Shown: piece by piece, positions 8,453 through 16,231 of the stretch | How the letters are laid out: every line of letters starts with the position of its first letter | Numbering within the stretch: position 1 is the first letter of the stretch | Assembly: GCF_002786325.1 (NCBI RefSeq) | Contig: NZ_PGTB01000004.1 | Span: forward strand, 52,696 to 116,695 | Direction: 5' to 3' | Origin: Pseudooceanicola lipolyticus | GTDB lineage: Bacteria > Pseudomonadota > Alphaproteobacteria > Rhodobacterales > Rhodobacteraceae | Length of the DNA: 64,000 bases | Notes under the pieces: generated by a model | What the model was told of the DNA's origin: nothing | What the model saw: the letters and a program-made list of their open reading frames with translations, nothing else | Database searches by the model: none | Translations under genes and position numbers: made by a program

Positions 8453-10402
8453 ATGCTGAACCGTTGGGATGAAGCAAACGCAGCGGCCTGCGAAAGCGAT
8501 CTCGAACTGCGGGCCTATTCTTCACGGCTTATCGGCGAGGAACCCCGGCTGGTGTTGCACGGAGGCGGGAACACTTCGGTAAAATCCAAGCATACCGACA
8601 GGTTCGGCGTCACCCATGATGCGATCTGGGTCAAGGCCAGCGGCTATGATCTGGGCAAGATGTGGGTCGAGGGCTTTACCGGGCTCAAGCTTGCGCCGCT
8701 GCTGCAACTTGCCCGGTTGCCGCAGCTTTCGGACGCGGACATGGTCAACGAGGTCAATTGCGCACGGCTCGATTCAGGGGCCGCAAACCCGTCGATCGAG
8801 GCGATTGTGCATGCGGTTATTCCCCATCGCTTCGTCGATCATGCACACCCCGACGCCGTGCTGACCATTTCCAACAGCGCCCCCGATCTGTTCGAGGAGA
8901 TCTATGGCGACGACGTGCTGGTGCTGCCCTATGTCAAGCCGGGCTTTGACCTTGCGATCCAGTTCCGCGATGCCGTTGCGGCTGGCGGGCTCGAGCGTTG
9001 TTCGGCGGTCATCCTGCAGCATCACGGCGTGTTCACCTATGCCGATAGCGCCCGGCAGGCATATAATCGGATGATCGAAATCGTTACGCTGGCCGAACAG
9101 GCGCTGGAGGCGCGTGTCGGGGCTTTGCCCGCCGCCGTTGATGTCGGGCAGGACCCGGTGGAGGTGGCGCGCGCCCGCGGCGCGGTGGCTAAGGCCCGGG
9201 GCAGGGCAGTGCTGTCACTGGCCGCAGGGCAGGTTCCGGCGGCGGAGGTCGAGCCGCTTGCCGCGGCGGCGCGACGCGGCACATTGACACCCGAGCATGT
9301 CATCCACAACAAGCCGTTTCCGGTGCTCTTCGGCACCGATCCGGTCTGCGCGATTGAGACCTTCGCTGCGACCTACCGCGGCTATTTCGAAGCGGCGAAC
9401 GATCCCGGGCTGACCATGTTGCCGGCCGCACCGCATTGGGGGCTCTTTGCTTCCGGCCATGTCCGCAGCTTTGGACCGAACCTCAAACGCGCGGGCGTGT
9501 CGCGCGACGTGGCCCGCGCCAATGTCGAGGCCTTGCGCCATGCCGCGCGGCTGGGCAATTGGCAGGGCCTGAGCGAGGCGGAACTGCGTAATCTCGAATA
9601 TTGGGAGCTGGAACAGGCCAAGCTACGGGCGCAAAAGCCCGACCCGGAACTTGCCGGCAAGATCGCGGTTGTCAGCGGCGCCGCGGCGGGCATCGGCAGG
9701 GCGTGCGCCGAGTCCCTGCGCAAGTCGGGTGCGGTTGTGGTCGGGCTCGATATCGATCCGGAGATCCGTGTGCACATGGCAGAGGAGGGGTTTGACTCGG
9801 TGGTGCTGGACCTCACCGCCGAGGCAGAAGTTCAGGCCGCCCTTGCCGAAATCGTGCGCAGCTATGGCGGTATCGACATCCTGGTGTCGAATGCCGGCAT
9901 CTTCAGAACCGGCGATCCTGTCGAAACCATGGACAACGCGGTCTGGGATGCCTCGCTTGCGGTCAATCTCACGTCCCACCGGATGCTGGTGAAACATGCC
10001 ATTCCCTTTCTCCGCCATGGCGTCGATCCTTCGATCGTTTTCATCGGATCTCGGAACGTGGCCGCGCCCGGTCCGCGCGCCGCGGCCTATTCGGTGTCCA
10101 AGGCCGGACTGACTCAGATGATGCGGGTTCTGGCGCTGGAACTTGCGCCGGAGGGGATCCGAGTGAATATCGTGCATCCGGACGCCGTGTTTGACACCAA
10201 GCTCTGGACCCCGGAGGCCCTCAAAAGTTCGGCCGAGCGGTATGGGCTGACGATCGAGCAATACAAGACCCGCAACCTTCTCGGGGCCGAGATCGGCTCG
10301 CTGGATGTCGGTCGGGCGGTGGTGGCCCTGGTCGATGCGACCTTCCGCTGCACGACCGGCGCGCAAATCTCGGTGGATGGGGGCAACGACCGCGTCGTTT
10401 GA
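8453..10402 (+). CDS. Fused class II aldolase and short-chain dehydrogenase
   Basis: A 649-residue bifunctional protein of the rhamnulose-phosphate aldolase/alcohol dehydrogenase type. The N-terminal about 390 residues are a class II (zinc) aldolase domain: HGGGNTS (36-42), metal histidines in DHAH (129-132) and a later LQHHGVF. From about residue 400 an NAD(P)-binding SDR domain begins (SGAAAGIG, then NAG, then YSVSK with catalytic Tyr/Lys). In rhizobia and bacilli such fusions split a ketose 1-phosphate to DHAP plus lactaldehyde and convert the aldehyde. I prefer ATG 8453, with a GGGTGG upstream, to the GTG at 8441. It closes the operon that begins at 117. Confidence 0.86.
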   Translation: MLNRWDEANAAACESDLELRAYSSRLIGEEPRLVLHGGGNTSVKSKHTDRFGVTHDAIWVKASGYDLGKMWVEGFTGLKLAPLLQLARLPQLSDADMVNEVNCARLDSGAANPSIEAIVHAVIPHRFVDHAHPDAVLTISNSAPDLFEEIYGDDVLVLPYVKPGFDLAIQFRDAVAAGGLERCSAVILQHHGVFTYADSARQAYNRMIEIVTLAEQALEARVGALPAAVDVGQDPVEVARARGAVAKARGRAVLSLAAGQVPAAEVEPLAAAARRGTLTPEHVIHNKPFPVLFGTDPVCAIETFAATYRGYFEAANDPGLTMLPAAPHWGLFASGHVRSFGPNLKRAGVSRDVARANVEALRHAARLGNWQGLSEAELRNLEYWELEQAKLRAQKPDPELAGKIAVVSGAAAGIGRACAESLRKSGAVVVGLDIDPEIRVHMAEEGFDSVVLDLTAEAEVQAALAEIVRSYGGIDILVSNAGIFRTGDPVETMDNAVWDASLAVNLTSHRMLVKHAIPFLRHGVDPSIVFIGSRNVAAPGPRAAAYSVSKAGLTQMMRVLALELAPEGIRVNIVHPDAVFDTKLWTPEALKSSAERYGLTIEQYKTRNLLGAEIGSLDVGRAVVALVDATFRCTTGAQISVDGGNDRVV

Positions 10403-10589
10403 GCAACCGGCCGGGGAAGGACTCTGGCAGGTCCGCTCGGCGGCTCAAACCGCGCCGATCTGGCGTGCCCGACCAAATTCCGGGCTGACAAGGCCAGCGC
10501 AAGGTCGGCGCCGTCACTTGTCAGGTGGATGAAGGGCGCAACCAGGATCGGCGATGATGCGACGCGCGATGTTTCGGCGGTGGCCGCGA

Positions 10590-11354
10590 TCAGCCGCGCG
10601 CGAGATAACCGCCATCGACGGGAAGCGCCGCGCCGGTGACAAAGCGCGCGGCGGGCGAGGCCAGAAAAAGCACCGCGCCGGCCATTTCCTCGGGCTTGCC
10701 CCAGCGCCCCAAGGGGGTGCGGGCTTTGACCCGGGCGTCCAACGCCGGCATCTCGCGGCGCGCCTGTTGGGTGAGCGGCGTGTCCACCCAACCCGGCAGA
10801 ATGGTGTTGGCGCGGATGCCGTCCTCGGCCCAGGACACCGCCATCGAACGGGTGAATTGCACAACCCCACCTTTGGCTGCGGCATAGGCGCTGCTGGCCT
10901 CGTTCGCCAAGACCGAGAGCATCGAGCCGAGGGTGATGATCCGCCCATCGCCGCTGTCTCTGAGCAGCGGGTGCAGGGCGCGGCAGCTCAGGAACACCGC
11001 CTTGAGGTTGGCATCCAGCACGGCGTCCCAATCGGCCAGGGACAGGTCCTCGGGTGGACTCCGACGGTTGAGCCCGGCGGCGCAGACCAGCGTATCCACC
11101 CCGCCCAACAGCGTGGTTGCGCGGCTTTTCAACGTGTCGGCCGCAGCCTCGGTGCCGGCGTCACCGGCCACGAAATGTGCCTCTCCATGTGGGGCCAGCA
11201 ACGCGAGCGCGTCGGCGCCGCGCGCCTCGGAACGGCCGGTGACGATCACCCGGGCGCCAGCGTTCAGAAAGGCCTCGGCGATGGCCAGGCCGATGCCGCT
11301 GGTGCCCCCGGTGACGACGACCCGGCGGCTGGAAAGATCGAAAAGTTCGGTCAT
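10590..11354 (-). CDS. Short-chain dehydrogenase/reductase
   Basis: A classical SDR of 254 residues. The cofactor motif TGGTSGIG lies near residue 16, CAAG replaces the usual NNAG, the catalytic segment is SAYAAAKGG, and the C-terminus DGGYLARG is typical of this family. The chosen start (MTELFDLSS) follows GAGGATATC. It converges on the aldolase fusion gene and lies 7 bases downstream of the damaged TRAP permease reading frame, so it was probably once the next gene of a TRAP transporter operon. The substrate is unknown; a sugar acid or hydroxy acid is likely. Confidence 0.8.
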   Translation of the reverse strand: MTELFDLSSRRVVVTGGTSGIGLAIAEAFLNAGARVIVTGRSEARGADALALLAPHGEAHFVAGDAGTEAAADTLKSRATTLLGGVDTLVCAAGLNRRSPPEDLSLADWDAVLDANLKAVFLSCRALHPLLRDSGDGRIITLGSMLSVLANEASSAYAAAKGGVVQFTRSMAVSWAEDGIRANTILPGWVDTPLTQQARREMPALDARVKARTPLGRWGKPEEMAGAVLFLASPAARFVTGAALPVDGGYLARG

Positions 11355-11361
11355 GATATCC

Positions 11362-11790
11362 TCAGTTCGAAACGATGTCTGGCAGCCAGAGCACGAGAGA
11401 CGGGAACAAGATGCACAGCCCCAGACCCGCAATCTGGATAAAGACGAAGGGAATGACGCCGCGGTAGATCTGCGAGATGCTAAGGTCCGGCGGTGCTATA
11501 CCGCGCAGATAGAACAGTGCATAGCCAAAAGGCGGCGTCAGGAACGAGGTTTGCAGGTTCACCGCCACCAGCACCGCGAACCAGGTCAATGTGATGCCAG
11601 AATGGCCAAGACCGAAATCCAGCCCCGCGATGACCCGGGCAGACGCGGCCCTAACCACATTGATGATGGTCTCCGACTGGACCAGTCCACCGGGGCGCTG
11701 CGCAGGGCCAGTCGCCATGACATTGAAACAGCCGGCGGGGACGTCCAGGCCGGCTTGACGCAGATGAAGCCGCCGGGAACGGTTAGCCAT
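11362..11790 (-). pseudogene. Remnant of a TRAP large permease (DctM C-terminus)
   Basis: The last about 80 codons encode the final helices of a TRAP DctM permease: LQTSFLTPPFGYALFYLRG is shared almost word for word with the intact DctM at 43865-45187, and both end near a Pro-Ser-Leu-Val...WLP segment. The preceding 55 residues do not continue the permease. They include DVPAGCFNVMATG and INVVRAASARV, which recall aldehyde dehydrogenase segments but lack catalytic residues. I interpret the frame as a deletion scar joining fragments of two genes. There is no credible start or complete domain. Confidence 0.6.
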
Positions 11791-11888
11791 CGGACAAGGT
11801 GGAATTGCGGGCCGCCGGGCGCGGCCCGACCAGGCTGGGGGCGGGCGTCGGTCTCAGCCAGGACGAGATTGGTGGAGGAGTTAAAACC

Positions 11889-12668
11889 ATGAGCATACTT
11901 GCGTCTTTGACGCCGCGCAGCGGGCTGCGTGTTCTTGTCACCGCCGGGGCGGGCGGGATTGGTCAGGCCATCGCGCGCGGCTTCGTCGAAAGCGGCGCGC
12001 GGGTCCATATTTCGGATGTCGACCCGGCGGCGGTCGAGGCGGTGGTCGGCGGTGCGATCACCGGCAGCGTGGCAGACGCCTCGAATGAGGCGCAGACACA
12101 GGCGCTTTTTGACGAGGCACAGGACCGCCTGGGGGGGCTGGACGTGGTTGTCGCCAATGCCGGGGTTGCGGGCCCGACGGCGCCGGTCAGCGAAATCAGC
12201 CAGTCCGACTGGGATCGCTGCATCGAGGTGAACCTGCGCGGCGCCTATCTGGCCGCCCGCTTCGGCGAGGCGGAACTGCGGGCAAACAAGGGGCTGTTCA
12301 TCGCCATGGCCTCGGTTGCCGGGCGGCTGCCTTTCGGATTTCGCACCCCGTATTCGGCAGCGAAATGGGGGGTGGTCGGCTTGGCCAAGAGCCTGGCGGT
12401 CGAACTGGGGCCGCAGGGTGTGCGCGCCAATGCGATCCTGCCGGGCATCGTCGAGGGCCCGCGCATCGATCGGGTGATCCAGGCCCGCGCCGACCAGCTG
12501 GGCATCTCCTTCGAGGAAATGCGCGACCGCAACCTTGCCAAGGTCTCGCTGCGGCGCATGGTGACGGCCGAGGATATCGCCGCCATGTGCCTGTTTCTTT
12601 CCAGTCCCGGCGGATCGAACATCTCGGGGCAGGCCCTCAGCGTCTGTGGCAACGTGGAATCGCTGTGA
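11889..12668 (+). CDS. Short-chain dehydrogenase of the beta-keto acid cluster
   Basis: A 259-residue SDR starting at ATG 11889 behind GGTGGAGGAG. Motifs seen are TAGAGGIG (about residues 20-27, cofactor), NAGV, the catalytic TPYSAAKWG, and a C-terminus (GQALSVCGNVESL) that replaces the common DGG ending. Its stop overlaps the start of the next dehydrogenase (TGATG), so the two are coupled. With the downstream 3-hydroxyacyl-CoA-dehydrogenase-like and BKACE genes it probably oxidises a hydroxy acid or isomeric precursor. The substrate is not identifiable. Confidence 0.82.
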   Translation: MSILASLTPRSGLRVLVTAGAGGIGQAIARGFVESGARVHISDVDPAAVEAVVGGAITGSVADASNEAQTQALFDEAQDRLGGLDVVVANAGVAGPTAPVSEISQSDWDRCIEVNLRGAYLAARFGEAELRANKGLFIAMASVAGRLPFGFRTPYSAAKWGVVGLAKSLAVELGPQGVRANAILPGIVEGPRIDRVIQARADQLGISFEEMRDRNLAKVSLRRMVTAEDIAAMCLFLSSPGGSNISGQALSVCGNVESL

Positions 12669-13603
12669 TGACCCGGATTGCGATTGTCGGCAGCGGCCTT
12701 ATCGGCAGTGCCTGGGCGGTCAGCTTTGCACGCGGCGGCTGCGAGGTGAGCATGTTTGACACCTCTCGCGCCGTGGCAGCGGCCGCGCTCAGTCATGTTG
12801 CCCGGATGGCCGATCAGATGGCCGGCGCCGACCTGTTGTTCGGCGAAAGTGCCGACACGGTCTGTTCACGTATCAATGTGGCGGCAACGCTCGACGAGGC
12901 GTTGAGCGGTGCCGATCACGTCCAGGAAAACGTCCCCGAGGACCTGGAGATCAAGCAGGCGGTCTGGGGCGAGCTGGACCGGCTTGCGCCGGCAACGGCG
13001 GTCCTGGCCTCTTCCACGTCGGCGCTGCTGCCGTCGAAATTCACCGAGGCCCTGTCTGGCCGCCATCGCTGTGTCGTGGCGCATCCGATCAATCCGCCAA
13101 GCCTGATCCCCGCGGTCGAGGTGGTGCCGGCGCCCTGGACCGATCCGCAGGTGGTCGAACGGACCGCATTGCTGATGGAACGCATCGGCCAGACACCGAT
13201 CCGCATGGAGCGCGAAATCGACGGTTTTCTGATGAACCGCCTGCAAGGCGCGCTGTTGCAGGAAGCCTTCCGATTGGTGGATCAGGGCATCGTGGGGCCC
13301 GAGGCGGTGGATATCGGTATCCGCGACGGTCTGGCCCCGCGATGGGCGGTGAGCGGCCCGTTCGAAACCATCGACTTCAACGCGCCCGGTGGCGTGCGCG
13401 AGTACGTCAATCGCTATCAGGGCATGTTCATGACCATGGCCCAACACCAGAAAGATCCTGTGGATTGGAGTGGTCCGGTATTGAACCGGATCGAACAGCA
13501 GCGCCGCGCCACGGTGCCTCTGGCCGAACTCCCCCGGGCACAGGCACGGCGCGACAGCCGCCTGACAGCCCTCATGCAATTCCTGCGCGGCAATCGCGCC
13601 TGA
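12668..13603 (+). CDS. 3-hydroxyacid dehydrogenase (lambda-crystallin/carnitine dehydrogenase type)
   Basis: A 311-residue NAD-dependent enzyme of the 3-hydroxyacyl-CoA dehydrogenase family. It has GSGLIG (8-13) in the Rossmann fold, SSTSAL near 116, the catalytic histidine in AHPINPP (His139), and the family's C-terminal DGLAPRWAVSGPFETID region. Members that act on free acids include L-carnitine dehydrogenase and L-gulonate 3-dehydrogenase. Pairing with a BKACE gene 27 bases downstream, as in carnitine catabolism, suggests it makes a 3-keto acid. No thioesterase domain is fused, unlike some carnitine dehydrogenases. Confidence 0.83.
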   Translation: MTRIAIVGSGLIGSAWAVSFARGGCEVSMFDTSRAVAAAALSHVARMADQMAGADLLFGESADTVCSRINVAATLDEALSGADHVQENVPEDLEIKQAVWGELDRLAPATAVLASSTSALLPSKFTEALSGRHRCVVAHPINPPSLIPAVEVVPAPWTDPQVVERTALLMERIGQTPIRMEREIDGFLMNRLQGALLQEAFRLVDQGIVGPEAVDIGIRDGLAPRWAVSGPFETIDFNAPGGVREYVNRYQGMFMTMAQHQKDPVDWSGPVLNRIEQQRRATVPLAELPRAQARRDSRLTALMQFLRGNRA

Positions 13604-13630
13604 CACCCCAACGGCGAGGAGACCCGCCCC

Positions 13631-14563
13631 ATGCCCAGTTCCCGCAAGGTCATTATCAGCTGCGCCGTGACCGGTGCCATTCATACGCCTTCGATGTCGC
13701 CCCACCTGCCGGTGACGCCGGAGGAAATCATCCAGGACAGTTTGGACGCCGCCGAGGCCGGCGCAGCCATCCTGCACCTGCACGCCCGCGATCCGGATAC
13801 CGGGAAGCCGACGCAAGACCCCGAGGCGTTCCGCAAGTTCCTGCCGCGGCTGAAACAGGCAACCGGTGCGGTTCTGAACCTGACCACCGGAGGTTCACCG
13901 CACATGACCGTCGCCGAACGGATGCGCCCAGCGGCCGAGCTGAAACCCGAAGTCGCCAGCCTGAACATGGGCAGCATGAATTTCGGCCTCTACCCGATGC
14001 TTGATCGCTTCAAGGCGTTCACGCACGACTGGGAGCGTCAGCATCTTGAAGCCAGCCGCGACCTCGTCTTCAAGAACACCTTTGCCGACATCCAGCACAT
14101 CCTGGAGGTGGGCACTGCAAACGGCACGCGGTTCGAGTTCGAATGCTACGACACGTCGCATCTCTATAATCTGGCGCATTTCGTGGATCGCGGGCTGGTG
14201 CAGGCGCCGTTCCTTGTTCAGACCGTTTTTGGCCTGCTGGGCGGAATCGGGGCCCACCCGGAAGACGTGGCGCATATGAAACGTACGGCGGACCGGCTGT
14301 TCGGCGATGCCTATATCTGGTCGGTTTTGGGCGCGGGCCGCAACCAGATGAATGTGGCAGCGCAGGCGGCGGCCCAGGGTGGAAATGTCCGTGTCGGGCT
14401 GGAGGACTCGCTTTGGATCGCGCCGGGGCAACTGGCCGAAAGCAATGCCGCGCAGGTCACCAAACTGCGCAGCTTGCTGGAGGGGCTGAGCCTGGAAGTT
14501 GCCACCCCGGACGAGGCCCGCGCCATGCTGGTTCTGAAAGGGGCGGAGAACACGGCGTTCTGA
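13631..14563 (+). CDS. Beta-keto acid cleavage enzyme (BKACE, DUF849)
   Basis: A 310-residue TIM-barrel zinc enzyme of the BKACE family. These enzymes transfer the acyl part of a 3-keto acid to CoA from acetyl-CoA and release acetoacetate. Zinc ligands are visible in HLHARD (His49 and His51) and in GLEDS (Glu258). GG and SLNMGSMNF segments match the family. The start is ATG 13631, 27 bases after the dehydrogenase. Natural substrates known for the family include 3-keto-5-aminohexanoate and dehydrocarnitine. The residues that set specificity cannot be assigned here without alignment. Confidence 0.88.
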   Translation: MPSSRKVIISCAVTGAIHTPSMSPHLPVTPEEIIQDSLDAAEAGAAILHLHARDPDTGKPTQDPEAFRKFLPRLKQATGAVLNLTTGGSPHMTVAERMRPAAELKPEVASLNMGSMNFGLYPMLDRFKAFTHDWERQHLEASRDLVFKNTFADIQHILEVGTANGTRFEFECYDTSHLYNLAHFVDRGLVQAPFLVQTVFGLLGGIGAHPEDVAHMKRTADRLFGDAYIWSVLGAGRNQMNVAAQAAAQGGNVRVGLEDSLWIAPGQLAESNAAQVTKLRSLLEGLSLEVATPDEARAMLVLKGAENTAF

Positions 14564-14671
14564 CCGATCCCGGTGCGCATGCCGGACTGCAAGTGCAAGG
14601 TTTCCGGGCAAAAGCGTCGCCCACCCACCCGCGGATTTCGGCAAGATTGCAATCACTCGGCGCATGACCCA

Positions 14672-14698
14672 GAATATCCGGAATATCCGGAATATCCG
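14672..14698. repeat. Three tandem copies of GAATATCCG
   Basis: GAATATCCG occurs three times without interruption (14672-14680, 14681-14689, 14690-14698) in the 155-base gap between the BKACE gene and the histidine kinase. It lies about 20 bases before the kinase start. It could be a regulator binding array or a slippage-prone repeat. In one frame it encodes Asn-Ile-Arg repeats in a 30-codon reading frame starting at 14664, which lacks a ribosome binding site. Confidence 0.85.
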
Positions 14699-14718
14699 AC
14701 GCGCGCAGGGAGGGCGGG

Positions 14719-16119
14719 TTGCCGAACGACGTGCAACTGTCGATCGAAGGGATTGACGTTCAAGCCTTTATCGACGCGATCTCTGATGAGGTGGTGATCC
14801 TTGACGAAGAGGGCATCATCATCGCGGCGAATGCTGCGTGGGACCGGTTTTGCCAGGAAAACGGAGGCGATACAGCGAATTGCTATCGCGGGGTGAACTA
14901 TTTGGACACCTGCGAATGTGCGGTCGGAATCTCAAGTGCCGAGGCGTCGATCGTACCAGACGGGTTCGCCAAGACGCTGCAGACCGGCGAAACCTTTCAT
15001 TGTGAATATCCCTGCGACAGCCCGACCGTGAAAAGATGGTTCGAACTCACGGCGAACCGGCTGATCCGAAATGATCGCCCCTACCTTATCGTTCAGCACC
15101 GCAACATCACCACTCGGTATGTCGAACGCGAAGCGGTGGAACACGCGCATATTACCGCCAGTGCCATGGCCGCCCTGGTTGCGACGACCTCGGATGCCAT
15201 TCTCAGCTATGATCTGGACGGTAGGATCATCACCTGGAACCGGGCGGCCGAGCGACTGTACGGCTATGCCGAGGCCGAGGTGCTGGGGAAATCGCTCGAG
15301 CTGTTATATCCGCCGGACTGGCCCAAACGGGTTGGCTATTACCGGGATGAAATCCTTGCCGGCCGGCTTGAGAGCTTCGAGGCGACGCGGGTTTCCAAAG
15401 ACGGGACCTATCGCGAGGTCTGGATCAGCTGCGCCCCGATCCGGGATGTGAGCGGCGAGGTGGTGGCGGTGTCGAACATTCACCGCGATGTGACCGAGGT
15501 ACGCCGGGCCGAGCGCGCGCGCGACCTGATCGCGCATGAGGTCATTCATCGCGCCAAGAACATGCTGACCATCGTCACCGCGATGCTGCGTCAAACGGCA
15601 CGTGTCGAGCGCACGCAAGAGGATTTCATCCGCAGTTTCGAGGCGCGTGTCACCTCGCTGTCGGAATCGACGGATCTCCTGGTGAAAAGCGCCTGGAAAT
15701 CGATCGATCTTGTCGACTTGATCGCGCGGCATTTGGACCCCTTCGTCGGGCAGGACGACCCGCGGCTGATCATTTCCGGGCCGTCCGTGTCCCTGCAACC
15801 GCAATGCGTTCAGGCGGTCGGAATGGCCATTCACGAACTGGCCACCAATTCGGCGAAATACGGCGTGCTCAGCCAGAATGACGGCCAGATCAGCATCGCC
15901 TGGTCGATCGAACCCGGCGAGACTCCGATGCTTCAGCTAAGCTGGTGCGAGACATCCGCCGCCGGTGACTGGGCGCCGCAGCGCAAGGGGTTCGGGAACA
16001 CCGTCCTGACCCAAATGGCGCCTGCGCTGCTGGACACCCGATCAAGTTACGACATCAGCCCCGGCCGGGTCGATTGGGCGATCACCGTTTCCAACGCGCA
16101 TTTCGAACCCAAGACGTGA
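14719..16119 (+). CDS. PAS-domain HWE-type histidine kinase
   Basis: A soluble 466-residue sensor kinase. A first PAS-like region (about residues 12-135, Cys-rich around CYRGVNYLDTCEC) is followed by a clear second PAS domain (about 150-275). The HWE transmitter follows: phospho-acceptor H-box VIHRAKNMLT near residue 280, N-box IHELATNSAKYGV and W-x-E in LSWCE. No transmembrane segment is visible, so it senses a cytoplasmic cue, perhaps via the Cys-rich or PAS pocket. The start appears to be TTG 14719 after AGGGAGG; GTG 14731 is an alternative. No response regulator is adjacent, so it is an orphan. Confidence 0.86.
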   Translation: MPNDVQLSIEGIDVQAFIDAISDEVVILDEEGIIIAANAAWDRFCQENGGDTANCYRGVNYLDTCECAVGISSAEASIVPDGFAKTLQTGETFHCEYPCDSPTVKRWFELTANRLIRNDRPYLIVQHRNITTRYVEREAVEHAHITASAMAALVATTSDAILSYDLDGRIITWNRAAERLYGYAEAEVLGKSLELLYPPDWPKRVGYYRDEILAGRLESFEATRVSKDGTYREVWISCAPIRDVSGEVVAVSNIHRDVTEVRRAERARDLIAHEVIHRAKNMLTIVTAMLRQTARVERTQEDFIRSFEARVTSLSESTDLLVKSAWKSIDLVDLIARHLDPFVGQDDPRLIISGPSVSLQPQCVQAVGMAIHELATNSAKYGVLSQNDGQISIAWSIEPGETPMLQLSWCETSAAGDWAPQRKGFGNTVLTQMAPALLDTRSSYDISPGRVDWAITVSNAHFEPKT

Positions 16120-16231
16120 CGCGGTTCGAGGTGAGTGGGTCGGCCGGAAGAGCCACCGGTCACCCCGCCGGCCCCACGGCGGCGCATCGCCCAGCCTTTG
16201 CCGGCCGCAGCGGGTTCCCGTTGCCTCGGGC

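Noticed and set aside
10403-10589. Possible gene remnant between the aldolase fusion and the SDR
   Set aside because: Frames exist on both strands, but none shows a recognisable motif or start. Treated as an ordinary convergent gap.
14664-14755. Short frame with Asn-Ile-Arg repeats as a leader peptide
   Set aside because: It has no ribosome binding site and runs into the kinase gene in another frame. Recorded as a repeat only.
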